Assembly (NCBI GenBank): GCA_964036315.1
Contig: OZ038498.1
Coordinates: 10,659,468 to 10,723,467, forward strand
Source of the DNA: Acanthosepion esculentum
Lineage: Eukaryota > Mollusca > Cephalopoda > Sepiida > Sepiidae
DNA: 64,000 nt
Direction of reading: 5' to 3'
Shown here: piece by piece, positions 1 to 11,937 of the stretch
How positions within the stretch are numbered: the first letter of the stretch is position 1
How the letters are laid out: each line of letters begins with the position of its first letter
Position numbers and translations under genes: made by a program
Notes under the pieces: generated by a model
What the model was told of the DNA's origin: nothing
The model's input: only the letters and a program-made list of their open reading frames with translations
The model's database searches: none

Positions 1-2520
1 ATTATATCATCAAAGTCCCGTTTATACGCTGTCGTGGTTCATCTTCCATCGTCCTTTTCTTCAGAACGATACTTTGCAAACCAATTTCGTACTGACCGGT
101 CGTTTATGACTCCTAAGCGTATTATATCATCAAAGTCCCGTTTATACCCTGTCGTGGTTCATCTTCCATCGTCCTTTTCTTCAGAACGATACTTTGCAAA
201 CCAATTTCGTACTGACCGGTCGTTTATGACTCCTACGCGTATTATATCATCAAAGTCCCGTTTATACCCTGGCAAGGTTCATCTTCCATCGTTCTTTTCT
301 TCAGAACGATACTTTGCAAACCAATTTCGTACTGACCGGTCGTTTATGACTCCTACGCGCATTATATCATCAAAGTCCCGTTTATACCCTGTCGTGGTTC
401 ATCTTCCATCGTCCTTTTCTTCAGAACGATACTTTGCAAACCAATTTCGTACTGACCCGTCGTTTATGACTCCTAAGCGTATTATATCATCAAAGTCCCG
501 TTTATACCCTGTCGTGGTTCATCTTCCATCGTCCTTTTCTTCAGAACAATACTTTGCAAACCAATTTCGTACTGACCGGTCGTTTATGACTCCTACGCGT
601 ATTATATCATCAAAGTCCCGTTTATACCCTGTCGTGGTTCATCTTCCATCGTCCTTTTCTTCAGAACGATACTTTGCAAACCAATTTCGTACTGACCGGT
701 CGTTTATGACTCCTACGCGTATTATATCATCAAAGTCCCGTTTATACCCTGGCAAGGTTCATCTTCCATCGTCCTTTTCTTCAGAACGATACTTTGCAAA
801 CCAATTTCGTACTGACCGGTCGATTATGACTCCTGTATTATATCATCAAAGTCCCGTTTATACCCTGTCGTGGTTCATCTTCCATCGTCCTTTTCTTCAG
901 AACGATACTTTGCAAACCAATTTCGTACTGACCGGTCGTTTATGACTCCTACGCGTATTATATCATCAAAGTCCCGTTTATACCCTGTCGTGGTTCATCT
1001 TCCATCGTCCTTTTCTTCAGAACGATACTTTGCAAACCAATTTCGTACTGAACGGTCGTTTATGACTCCTACGCGTATTATATCATCAAAGTCCCGTTTA
1101 TACCCTGGCAAGGTTCATCTTCCATCGTCCTTTTCTTCAGAACGATATTTTGCAAACCAATTTCGTACTGACCGGTCGTTTATGACTCCTACGCGTATTA
1201 TATCATCAAAGTCCCGTTTATACCCTGTCGTGGTTCATCTGCCATCGTCCTTTTCTTCAGAACGATACTTTGCAAACCAATTTCGTACTGACCGGTCGTT
1301 TATGACTCCTAAGCGTATTATATCATCAAAGTCCCGTTTATACCCTGTCGTGGTTCATCTTCCATCGTCCTTTTCTTCAGAACAATACTTTGCAAACCAA
1401 TTTCGTACTGACCGGTCGTTTATGACTCCTACGCGTATTATATCATCAAAGTCCCGTTTATACCCTGGCAAGGTTCATCTTCCATCGTCCTTTTCTTCAG
1501 AACGATACTTTGCAAACCAATTTCGTACTGACCGGTCGTTTATGACTCCTACGCGTATTATATCATCAAAGTCCCGTTTATACCCTGTCGTGGTTCATCT
1601 TCCATCGTCCTTTTCTTCAGAACGATACTTTGCAAACCAATTTCGTACTGACCGGTCGTTTATGACTCCTACGCGTATTATATCATCAAAGTCCCGTTTA
1701 TACCCTGTCGTGGTTCATCTTCCATCGTCCTTTTCTTCAGAACGATACTTTGCAAACCAATTTCGTACTGACCGGTCGTTTATGACTCCTAAGCGTATTA
1801 TATCATCAAAGTCCCGTTTATACCCTGTCGTGGTTCATCTTCCATCGTCCTTTTCTTCAGAACGATACTTTGCAAACCAATTTCGTACTGACCGGTCGTT
1901 TATGACTCCTACGCGTATTATATCATCAAAGTCCCGTTTATACCCTGTTGTGGTTCATCTTCCATCGTCCTTTTCTTCAGAACGATACTTTGCAAACCAA
2001 TTTCGTACTGACCGGTCGTTTATGACTCCTACGCGTATTATATCATCAAAGTCCCGTTTATACCCTGGCAAGGTTCATCTTCCATCGTCCTTTTCTTCAG
2101 AACGATACTTTGCAAACCAATTTCGTACTGACCGGTCGTTTATGACTCCTAAGCGTATTATATCATCAAAGTCCCGTTTATACCCTGTCGTGGTTCATCT
2201 TCCACCGTCCTTTTCTTCAGAACGATACTTTGCAAACCAATTTCGTACTGACCGGTCGTTTATGATTCCTACGCGTATTATATCATCAAAGTCCCGTTTA
2301 TACCCTGTCGTGGTTCATCTTCCACCGTCCTTTTCTTCAGAACGATACTTTGCAAACCAATTTCGTACTGACCGGTCGTTTATGATTCCTACGCGTATTA
2401 TATCATCAAAGTCCCGTTTATACCCTGGCAAGGTTCATCTTCCATCGTCCTTTTCTTCAGAACGATACTTTGCAAACCAATTTCGTACTGACCGGTCGTT
2501 TATGACTCCTAAGCGTATTA

Positions 2521-3540
2521 TATCATGAAAGTCCCGTTTATACCCTGTCGTGGTTCATCTTCCATCGTCCTTTTCTTCAGAACGATACTTTGCAAACCAA
2601 TTTCGTACTGACCGGTCGTTTATGACTCCTACGCGTATTATATCATCAAAGTCCCGTTTATACCCTGTCATGGTTCATCTTCCACCGTCCTTTTCTTCAG
2701 AACGATACTTTGCAAACCAATTTCGTACTGAACGGTCGTTTATGACTCCTACGCGTATTATATCATCAAAGTCCCGTTTATACCCTGTCGTGGTTCATCT
2801 TCCACCGTCCTTTTCTTCAGAACGATACTTTGCAAACCAATTTCGTACTCACCGGTCGTTTATGACTCCTACGCATATTATATCATCAAAGTCCCGTTTA
2901 TACCCTGTCATGGTTCATCTTCCACCGTCCTTTTCTTCAGAACGATACTTTGCAAACCAATTTCGTACTGACCGGTCGTTTATGACTCCTACGCGTATTA
3001 TATCATCAAAGTCCCGTTTATACCCTGTCATGATTCATCTTCCACCGTCCTTTTCTTCAGAACGATACTTTGCAAACCAATTTCGTACTGACCGGTCGTT
3101 TATGACTCCTACGCATATTATATCATCAAAGTCCCGTTTATACCCTGTCAGGTTTCATCTTCCACCGTCCTTTTCTTCAGAACGATACTTTGCAAACCAA
3201 TTTCGTACTCACCGGTCGTTTATGACTCCTCCGCATATTATATCATCAAAGTCCCGTTTATACCCTGTCATGGTTCATCTTCCATCGTCCTTTTCTTCAG
3301 AACGATACTTTGCAAACCAATTTCGTACTGACCGGTCGTTTATGACTCCTAAGCGTATTATATCATCAAAGTCCCGTTTATACCCTGTCGTGGTTCATCT
3401 TCCATCGTCCTTTTCTTCAGAACGATACTTTGCAAACCAATTTCGTACTGACCGGTCGTTTATGACTCCTACGCATATTATATCATCAAAGTCCCGTTTA
3501 TACCCTGTCATGGTTCATCTTCCACCGTCCTTTTCTTCAG
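2521..3540. repeat. Higher-order duplication in 120-bp array, copy 1 (offset 2,400 bp)
   Basis: This 8.5-unit block carries the same ordered series of variants as 4,921-5,940. The series is TCATGG with CTGAAC, then TCGTGG with CTCACC and ACGCAT, then TCATGG, then TCATGATT, then a unit with CTCACC and CCGCAT, then AAGCG, then ACGCAT. Only a handful of differences are seen. One is the base change at about 2,527 that makes a TGA in the open frame of this copy. The offset of 2,400 bp is exactly 20 units. The first two units of the series occur a third time at 5,881-6,120. Confidence 0.88.
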
Positions 3541-6500
3541 AACGATACTTTGCAAACCAATTTCGTACTGACCGGTCGTTTATGACTCCTAAGCGTATTA
3601 TATCATCAAAGTCCCGTTTATACCCTGTCGTGGTTCATCTTCCATCGTCCTTTTCTTCAGAACGATACTTTGCAAACCAATTTCGTACTGACCGGTCGTT
3701 TATGACTCCTACGCGTATTATATCATCAAAGTCCCGTTTATACCCTGTCGTGGTTCATCTTCCATCGTCCTTTTCTTCAGAACGATACTTTGCAAACCAA
3801 TTTCGTACTGACCGGTCGTTTATGACTCCTACGCGTATTATATCATCAAAGTCCCGTTTATACCCTGTCGTGGTTCATCTTCCATCGTCCTTTTCTTCAG
3901 AACGATACTTTGCAAACCAATTTCGTACTGACCGGTCGTTTATGACTCCTACGCGTATTATATTATCAAAGTCCCGTTTATACCCTGGCAAGGTTCATCT
4001 TCCATCGTCCTTTTCTTCAGAACGATACTTTGCAAACCAATTTCGTACTGACCGGTCGTTTATGACTCCTAAGCGTATTATATCATCAAAGTCCCGTTTA
4101 TACCCTGTCGTGGTTCATCTTCCACCGTCCTTTTCTTCAGAACGATATTTTGCAAACCAATTTCGTACTGACCGGTCGTTTATGATTCCTACGCGTATTA
4201 TATCATCAAAGTCCCGTTTATACCCTGGCAAGGTTCATCTTCCATCGTCCTTTTCTTCAGAACGATACTTTGCAAACCAATTTCGTACTGTGCGGTCGTT
4301 TATGACTGCTAAGCGTATTATATCATCAAAGTCCCGTTTATACCCTGTCGTGGTTCATCTTCCATCGTCCTTTTCTTTAGAACGATACTTTGCAAACCAA
4401 TTTTGTACTGACCGGTCGTTTATGACTCCTACGCGTATTATATCATCAAAGTCCCGTTTATACCCTGTCATGGTTCACCTTCCACCGTCCTTTTCTTCAG
4501 AACGATACTTTGCAAACCAATTTCGTACTGACCGGTCGTTTATGACTCCTAAGCGTATTATATCATCAAAGTCCCGTTTATACCCTGTCGTGGTTCATCT
4601 TCCATCGTCCTTTTCTTCAGAACGATACTTTGCAAACCAATTTCGTACTGACCGGTCGTTTATGACTCCTACGCGTATTATATCATCAAAGTCCCGTTTA
4701 TACCCTGTCGTGGTTCATCTTCCATCGTCCTTTTCTTCAGAACGATACTTTGCAAACCAATTTCGTACTGACCGGTCGTTTATGACTCCTAAGCGTATTA
4801 TATCATCAAAGTCCCGTTTATACCCTGTCATGGTTCACCTTCCACCGGCCTTTTCTTCAGAACGATACTTTGCAAACCAATTTCGTACTGACCGGTCGTT
4901 TATGACTCCTAAGCGTATTATATCATCAAAGTCCCGTTTATACCCTGTCGTGGTTCATCTTCCATCGTCCTTTTCTTCAGAACGATACTTTGCAAACCAA
5001 TTTCGTACTGACCGGTCGTTTATGACTCCTACGCGTATTATATCATCAAAGTCCCGTTTATACCCTGTCATGGTTCATCTTCCACCGTCCTTTTCTTCAG
5101 AACGATACTTTGCAAACCAATTTCGTACTGAACGGTCGTTTATGACTCCTACGCGTATTATATCATCAAAGTCCCGTTTATACCCTGTCGTGGTTCATCT
5201 TCCACCGTCCTTTTCTTCAGAACGATACTTTGCAAACCAATTTCGTACTCACCGGTCGTTTATGACTCCTACGCATATTATATCATCAAAGTCCCGTTTA
5301 TACCCTGTCATGGTTCATCTTCCACCGTCCTTTTCTTCAGAACGATACTTTGCAAACCAATTTCGTACTGACCGGTCGTTTATGACTCCTACGCGTATTA
5401 TATCATCAAAGTCCCGTTTATACCCTGTCATGATTCATCTTCCACCGTCCTTTTCTTCAGAACGATACTTTGCAAACCAATTTCGTACTCACCGGTCGTT
5501 TATGACTCCTACGCATATTATATCATCAAAGTCCCGTTTATACCCTGTCATGGTTCATCTTCCACCGTCCTTTTCTTCAGAACGATACTTTGCAAACCAA
5601 TTTCGTACTCACCGGTCGTTTATGACTCCTCCGCATATTATATCATCAAAGTCCCGTTTATACCCTGTCATGGTTCATCTTCCATCGTCCTTTTCTTCAG
5701 AACGATACTTTGCAAACCAATTTCGTACTGACCGGTCGTTTATGACTCCTAAGCGTATTATATCATCAAAGTCCCGTTTATACCCTGTCGTGGTTCATCT
5801 TCCATCGTCCTTTTCTTCAGAACGATACTTTGCAAACCAATTTCGTACTGACCGGTCGTTTATGACTCCTACGCATATTATATCATCAAAGTCCCGTTTA
5901 TACCCTGTCATGGTTCATCTTCCACCGTCCTTTTCTTCAGAACGATACTTTGCAAACCAATTTCGTACTGAACGGTCGTTTATGACTCCTACGCGTATTA
6001 TATCATCAAAGTCCCGTTTATACCCTGTCGTGGTTCATCTTCCACCGTCCTTTTCTTCAGAACGATACTTTGCAAACCAATTTCGTACTCACCGGTCGTT
6101 TATGACTCCTACGCGTATTATATCATCAAAGTCCCGTTTATACCCTGTCATGGTTCATCTTCCACCGTCCTTTTCTTCAGAACGATACTTTGCAAACCAA
6201 TTTCGTACTGACCGGTCGTTTATGACTCCTAAGCGTATTATATCATCAAAGTCCCGTTTATACCCTGTCGTGGTTCATCTTCCACCGTCCTTTTCTTCAG
6301 AAAGATACTTTGCAAACCAATTTCGTACTGACCGGTTGTTTATGACTCCTACGCGTATTATATCATCAAAGTCCCGTTTATACCCTGTCAGGTTTCATCT
6401 TCCACCGTCCTTTTCTTCAGAACGATACTTTGCAAACCATTTTCGTACTGACCGGTCGGTTATGACTCCTACGTGTATTATATCATCAAAGTCCCGTGCA

Positions 6501-6662
6501 TACCCTGTCAGGATTCATCTTCCACCGTCCTTTTCTTCAGAACGATACTTTGCAAACCAATTTCGTACTGACCGGTCGGTTATGACTCCTACGTGTATTA
6601 TATCATCAAAGTCCCGTGCTAACCCTGTAAGGATTCATCTTCCACCGTCCTTTTCTTCATAA
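2550..6662 (+). other. Repeat-derived open frame, 1,370 codons; probably not a gene
   Basis: One plus-strand frame of the 120-bp unit is free of stops and predicts a 40-residue repeat containing the segments HLPSSFSSERYFANQFRTD and RSFMTPTRIISSKSRLYP. Shorter pieces of the same frame run 34-945, 870-2,528, 6,702-8,063, 8,142-8,342, 8,376-9,344, 9,341-9,781 and 9,815-11,224. They are separated by a 4-bp deletion (about 833), TGA at 2,526, TAA at 6,660, 8,061, 8,340 and 9,779, and a 1-bp deletion (about 9,308). Chance explains the openness: a frame of 40 random codons is stop-free with probability of about 0.15, six frames are available, and one clean unit keeps every copy open. Most unit-to-unit changes alter the residue (V/G, V/K/M/R, S/P, T/K, R/H, D/E/H). 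There is no signal peptide or unique domain, and every start is an internal ATG. I do not recognise the repeat from any protein family. Confidence 0.3.
4921..5940. repeat. Higher-order duplication in 120-bp array, copy 2
   Basis: This is the second copy of the 2,521-3,540 block, in the same order and register. Visible differences are at the unit near 5,461 (CTCACC instead of CTGACC) and the unit near 5,551 (TCATGG instead of TCAGGT). It lacks the TGA-creating change of copy 1. Similarity stops at about 5,940, where the following unit carries CTGAAC and ACGCG. Confidence 0.88.
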
Positions 6663-6900
6663 CGATACTTTGCAAACCAATTTCGTACTGACCGGTCGTT
6701 TATGACTCCTACGCGTATTATATCATCAAAGTCCCGTTTATACCCTGTCAGGATTCATCTTCCACCGTCCTTTTCTTCAGAAGGATACTTTGCAAACCAA
6801 TTTCGTACTGACCGGTCGGTTATGACTCCTACGTGTATTATATCATCAAAGTCCCATGCATACCCTGTCAGGATTCATCTTCCACCGTCCTGTTCTTCAG

Positions 6901-7320
6901 AACGATACTTTGCAAACCAATTTCGTACTGACCGGTCGGTTATGACTCCTACGTGTATTATATCATCAAAGTCCCATGCATACCCTGTCAGGATTCATCT
7001 TCCACCATCCTGTTCTTCAGAACGATACTTTGCAAACCAATTTCGTACTGACCGGTTGTTTATGACTCCTAGGCGTATTATATCATCAATGTCCCGTTTA
7101 TACCCTGTCAGGATTCATCTTCCAACGTCCTTTTCTTCAGAACGATACTTTGCAAACCAATTTCGTACTGACCGTTCGTTTATGACTCCTACGCGTATTA
7201 TATCATCAAAGTCCCGTTTATACGCTCTCAGGTTTCATCTTCCACCGTCCTTTTCTTCAGAACAATACTTTGCAAACCAATTTTGTACTGACCTGTCGGT
7301 TATGACTCCTACGCGTATTA
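6901..7320. repeat. 3.5-unit block duplicated at 7,381-7,800 and partly at 8,941-9,240
   Basis: The ordered series (GTGTATTA unit, CCATGCATACC, ACCGGTTG with AGGCG, ATCAATGTCC with CCAACG, ACCGTTCG, TACGCTCTCAGG, TTTTGTACTGACCTGTCGG) recurs 480 bp downstream at 7,381-7,800 with about three differences. Its right-hand 2.5 units recur again at 8,941-9,240, 1,440 bp beyond the second copy. The offsets are 4 and 12 units, so the duplications occurred in register. Confidence 0.87.
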
Positions 7321-8760
7321 TATCATCAAAGTCCCGTTTATACCCTGTCAGGTTTAATCTTCTACCGTCCTTTTCTTCAGAACGATACTTTGCAAACCAA
7401 TTTCGTACTGACCGGTCGGTTATGACTCCTACGTGTATTATATCATCAAAGTCCCATGCATACCCGGTCAGGATTCATCTTCCACCGTCCTGTTCTTCAG
7501 AACGATACTTTGCAAACCAATTTCGTACTGACCGGTTGTTTATGACTCCTAGGCGTATTATATCATCAATGTCCCGTTTATACCCTGTCAGGATTCATCT
7601 TCCAACGTCCTTTTCTTCAGAACGATACTTTGCAAACCAATTTCGTACTGACCGTTCGTTTATGACTCCTACGCGTATTATATCATCAAAGTCCCGTTTA
7701 TACGCTCTCAGGTTTCATCTTCCTCCGTCCTTTTCTTCAGAACAATACTTTGCAAACCAATTTTGTACTGACCTGTCGGTTATGACTCCTACGCGTATTA
7801 TATCATCAAAGTCCCATTTATACCCTGTCAGGTTTCATCTTCCACCGTCCTTTTCTTCAGAACGATACTTTGCAAACCAATTTTGTACTGACCGGTCGGT
7901 TATGACTCCTACGCGTATTATATCATCAAACTCCCGTGCATACCCTGTCAGGATTCATCTTCCACCGTCCTTTTCTTCAGAACGATACTTTGGAAACGAA
8001 TTTCGTACTGACCGGTTGTTTATGACTCCTACGCGTATTATATCATCAAAGTCCCGTTTATAACCTGTCAGGTTTCATCTTCCACCGTCCTTTTCTTCAG
8101 AACGATACTTTGCAAACCAATTTCGTACTGACCAGTCGTTTATGACTCCTACGCGTATTATATCATCAAAGTCCCATTTATACCCTGTCAGGTTTCATCA
8201 TCCACCGTCCTTTTCTTCAGAACGATACTTTGCAAACCAATTTCGTACTGACCGGTCGGTTATGACTCCTACGTGTATTATATCATCAAAGTCCCGTGCA
8301 TACCCTGTCAGGATTCATCTTCCACCGTCTTTTTCTTCATAACGATACTTTGCAAACCAATTTCGTACTGACCGGTTGTTTATGACTCCTACGCGTATTA
8401 TATCATCAAAGTCCTGTTTATACCCTGTCAGGTTTCATCTTCCACCGTCCTTTTCTTCAGAACGATACTTTGCAAACCAATTTCGTACTGACCGGTCGGT
8501 TATGACTCCTACGTGTATTATATCATCAAAGTCCCGTTTATACCCTGTCAGGATTCATCTTCCACCGTCCTTTTCTTCAGAACGATACTTTGCAAACCAA
8601 TTTCGTACTGACCGGTCGTTTATGACTCCTACGCGTATTATATCATCAAAGTCCCGTTTATACCCTGTCATGGTTCATCTTCGACCGTCCTTTTCTTCAG
8701 AACGATACTTTGCAAACCAATTTCGTACTGACCGGTCGTTGATGACTCCTACGCGTATTA

Positions 8761-8940
8761 TATCATCAAAGTCCCGTGCATACTCTGTCAGGATTCATCT
8801 TCCAACGTCCTTTTCTCTAGAATTATACTTTACAAACCAATTTCGTACTGACCGGTCATTTATGACTCCTACGCGTATTATATCATCAAAGTCCCGTTTT
8901 TACCCTGTCAGGTTTCATCTTCCACCATCCTTTTCTTCAG
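8761..8940. repeat. Variant unit pair duplicated at 9,960-10,139
   Basis: A very distinctive variant reads TTTTCTCTAGAATTATACTT followed by TACAAACC and ACCGGTCATTT, and is followed by a unit with CCCGTTTTTACC and CCACCATCC. The same pair occurs 1,199 bp downstream. That distance is 10 units less the 1-bp deletion near 9,308, so the deletion lies between the copies. Confidence 0.88.
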
Positions 8941-11260
8941 AACGATACTTTGCAAACCAATTTCGTACTGACCGGTTGTTTATGACTCCTAGGCGTATTA
9001 TATCATCAATGTCCCGTTTATACCCTGTCAGGATTCATCTTCCACCGTCCTTTTCTTCAGAACCATACATTGCAAACCAATTTCGTACTGACCGTTCGTT
9101 TATGACTCCTACGCGTATTATATCATCAAAGTCCCGTTTATACGCTCTCAGGTTTCATCTTCCACCGTCCTTTTCTTCAGAACAATACTTTGCAAACCAA
9201 TTTTGTACTGACCTGTCGGTTATGACTCCTACGCGTATTATATCATCAAAGTCCCGTTTATACCCTGTCAGGATTCATCTTCCACCGTCCTTTTCTTCAG
9301 AACGATATTTGCAAACCAATTTCGTACTGACCGATCGTTTATGACTCCTACGCGTATTATATCATCAAAGTCCCACTTATACCCTGTCAGGTTTCATCTT
9401 CCACCGTCCTTTTCTTCAGAACGATACTTTGCAAACCAATTTTGTACTGACCTTTCGGTTATGACTCATACGCGTATTATATCATCAAAGTCCCACTTAT
9501 ACCCTGCCAGGTTTCATCTTCCACCGTCCTTTTCTTCAGAACGATACTTTGCAAACCAATTTCGTACTGACCAGTCGTTTATGACTCCTACGCGTATTAT
9601 ATCATCAAAGTCCCATTTATACCCTGTCAGGTTTCATCATCCACCGTCCTTTTCTTCAGAACGATACTTTGCAAACCAATTTCGTACTGACCGGTCGGTT
9701 ATGACTCCTACGTGTATTATATCATCAAAGTCCCGTTTATACCCTGTCAGGATTCATCTTCCACCGTCCTTTTCTTCATAACGATACTTTGCAAACCAAT
9801 TTCGTACTGACCGGTTGTTTATAACTCCTACGCGTATTATATCATCAAAGTCCCGTTTATACCCTGTCAGGTTTCATCTTCCACCGTCCTTTTCTTCAGA
9901 ACGATACTTTGCAAACCAATTTCGTACTGACCGGTCGGTTATGACTCCTACGCGTATTATATCATCAAAGTCCCGTGCATACCCTGTCAGGATTCATCTT
10001 CCAACGTCCTTTTCTCTAGAATTATACTTTACAAACCAATTTCGTACTGACCGGTCATTTATGACTCCTACGCGTATTATATCATCAAAGTCCCGTTTTT
10101 ACCCTGTCAGGTTTCATCTTCCACCATCCTTTTCTTCAGAACGATACTTTGCAAACCAATTTTGTACTGACCTGTCGGTTATGACTCCTACGCGTATTAT
10201 ATCATCAAAGTCCCGTTTATACCCTGTCAGGATTCATCTTCCACCGTCCTTTTCTTCAGAACGATACTTTGCAAACCAATTTTGTACTGACCTGTCGGTT
10301 ATGACTCCTACGCGTATTATATCATCAAAGTCCCACTTATACCCTGTCAGGTTTCATCTTCCACCGTCCTTTTCTTCAGGACGATACTTTGCAAACCAAT
10401 TTCGTACTGACCGGTCGTTTATGACTCCTACGCGTATTATATCATCAAAGTCCCGTTTATACGCTCTCAGGTTTCATCTTCCACCGTCCTTTTCTTCAGA
10501 ACAATACTTTGCAAACCAATTTTGTACTGACCTGTCGGTTATGACTCCTACGCGTATTATATCATCAAAGTCCCATTTATACCCTGTCAGGTTTCATCTT
10601 CCACCGTCCTTTTCTTCAGAACGATACTTTGCAAACCAATTTTGTACTGACCTGTCGGTTATGACTCCTACGCGTATTATATCATCAAAGTCCCACTTAT
10701 ACCCTGTCAGGTTTCATCTTCCACCGTCCTTTTCTTCAGAACGATACTTTGCAAACCAATTTCGTACTGACCGGTCGGTTATGACTCTTACGCGTATTAT
10801 ATCATCAAAGTCCCGTGCATACCCTGTCAGGATTCATCTTCCACCGTCCTTTTCTTCAGAACGATACTTTGCAAACCAATTTCGTACTGACCGGTCGTTT
10901 ATGACTCCTACGCGTATTATATCATCCAGATCCCGTTTATACCCTGTCAGGTTTCATCTTCCACCGTCCTTTTCTTCAGGACGATTCTTTGCAAACCAAT
11001 TTCCTACTGACTGGTCGTTTATGACTCCTACGCGTATTATATCATCAAAGTCCCGTTTATACCCTGTCAGGTTTCATCTTCCACCGACTTTTTCTTCAGA
11101 ACGATACTTTGCAAACCACTTTCGTACTCACCGGTCGTTTATGACTCCTACGCGTATTATATCATCAAAGTCCCGTTTATACCCTGTCAGGTTTCATCTT
11201 CCACCGTCCTTTTCTTCAGAATGATACTTTGCAAACCAATTTCGTACTGGCCGGTCGTTT

Positions 11261-11506
11261 ATGACTCCTACTCGTATTATAACTTCAAAGTCTGATGTAT
11301 ACCCTCTCAAGGTTCATTTCCCACCGACCTTTTCTTCAGAACCACACTTTGCAAAACATTTTTCTTCTTGTCGGTCCCCTATGCTTAGGTTAGCACCAAC
11401 ATCAAACATTTCCGAAGAACATGCCGTAAAAAAGATGACAGGGGAGAGGAGGTCAGTATACGAACAGATGATTCATGAAAGCGGGGACGCAAGCAAATAT
11501 TTCTAG
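11261..11506 (+). other. Open frame running from array edge into unique DNA; doubtful
   Basis: The repeat-derived frame stays open through the degenerate edge unit and continues for about 35 codons into unique sequence before TAG at 11,504. The unique tail contains RRSVYEQMIHESGDASKYF and is less AT-rich than the DNA that follows. If the 120-bp array were coding, this would be its C-terminus. No family is recognised, the piece is short, and there is no independent evidence of translation. It most likely reflects the open frame of the satellite plus chance. Confidence 0.15.
11276..11427. repeat. Degenerate edge of the 120-bp array
   Basis: The last recognisable unit (11,276-about 11,380) still reads ACTTCAAAGTC, ATACCCTCTCAAGGTTCAT, CCACCGACCTTTTCTTCAGA and CACTTTGCAAA, but carries many substitutions. 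It then passes into a shorter, more diverged piece, CCTATGCTTAGGTTAGC...TCCGAAGAACATGCC (about 11,378-11,427). That piece aligns with CCTACGCTTAG...TCCGATGAATGCC of the orphan monomer at 12,310-12,435. The edge and the orphan therefore share a form that differs from the array consensus. The exact right end is uncertain by about 20 bp. Confidence 0.75.
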
Positions 11507-11937
11507 ACAGGGGGAGCGGGTATACAGGGGGTGCTGTTATATAATTGCAGCTACATGCACTGGGGCAACGCCGAGTACGTCGGCTATTTGTTTCTAATTA
11601 GTATGCAACATACTGCAAAAAAGAGTTATGCTATCGTAATATTTAAAACAGGAGTTTTGAAGTTTTAAATATTTTTCGGCAAAATGTTAAATTTTGTAAG
11701 GAATAGTTTTCGATATTTTCATTTATTAAGTTTTCTGAATCTGATATTTGATAAAAAATAATTTGAAATGACATTAAGGATAGAAAATTGAGTGTAGTTT
11801 AAAGACGCTACATATATTATTTGGTTCATGTTTCTATACAGTATATAATTGAATTTCTCGAAGGCTTTATCTTATTGAATTGGTATGAAGATTTTAAGTA
11901 TTTTTAAACACATTTTTATTAATATAAGTTAAGCGGA
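11428..11937. other. Unique spacer DNA without recognisable features
   Basis: The first 150 bp or so are fairly GC-rich and purine-rich, including GGGGAGAGGAGGTCAG and GACAGGGGGAGCGGG. From about 11,620 the sequence becomes strongly AT-rich, with short A and T runs. No open frame of useful length, tRNA-like fold, terminal repeats or copy of either satellite unit was recognised here. Confidence 0.6.

Larger units (their letters stand above)
1..6360. repeat. Homogeneous portion of the 120-bp array
   Basis: Units here differ from each other at only a few recurrent sites. These are the TCGTGG/GCAAGG/TCATGG site, CCATCG versus CCACCG, CTGACC/CTGAAC/CTCACC, and the ACGCG/AAGCG/ACGCA/CCGCA site before ATTA. 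The same variants recur in shuffled combinations, which is what unequal exchange or gene conversion among units produces. Private changes are rare, for example a GTGCGG replacement near 4,290 and CACCGGCC near 4,843. This part looks more recently homogenised than the right-hand part. Confidence 0.85.
1..11275. repeat. 120-bp satellite array, head to tail, about 94 units
   Basis: Direct reading shows a 120-bp unit repeated without interruption and in one orientation. With the unit started at ATTATATCATCAAAGTCCCG, units begin at 1, 121, 241 and so on. A 4-bp deletion near 833 moves the register to 837, and a 1-bp deletion near 9,308 moves it to 9,356. Counting by register gives 7, 71 and 16 units. 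Constant landmarks are CTTTTCTTCAGAACGATACT, TTTGCAAACCAATTTCGTAC, GACCGGTC and TTTATGACTCCTACGCG, the last with an MluI-type ACGCGT in many units. The main variable site lies after TACCCTG, where units read GCAAGG, TCGTGG, TCATGG, TCAGGT or TCAGGA. The array runs off the left edge, so its true length is unknown. No transposon ends, spacers or RNA gene signatures are seen in it. Confidence 0.97.
6361..11275. repeat. Diverged right-hand portion of the 120-bp array
   Basis: From about 6,361 the units switch to the TCAGGTTT or TCAGGATT form. They also gain variants that are absent or rare on the left: TCGGTTATGAC, ACGTGTATTA, GTGCATACC, AGGCGTATTA with ATCAATGTCC, ACGCTCTCAGG and TTTTGTACTGACCTGTCGG. 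Private substitutions are commoner, and in-frame stops or frameshifts occur near 6,660, 8,061, 8,340, 9,308 and 9,779. This is the expected picture near the edge of a satellite array, where homogenisation is less efficient. Confidence 0.88.

Noticed and set aside
1..11275. Large tandem-repeat surface or adhesin-like protein gene
   Set aside because: No start with a signal sequence, no unique domains, recurrent stops and frameshifts, and mostly amino-acid-changing differences between units. Unit length divisible by 3 explains the long open frames.
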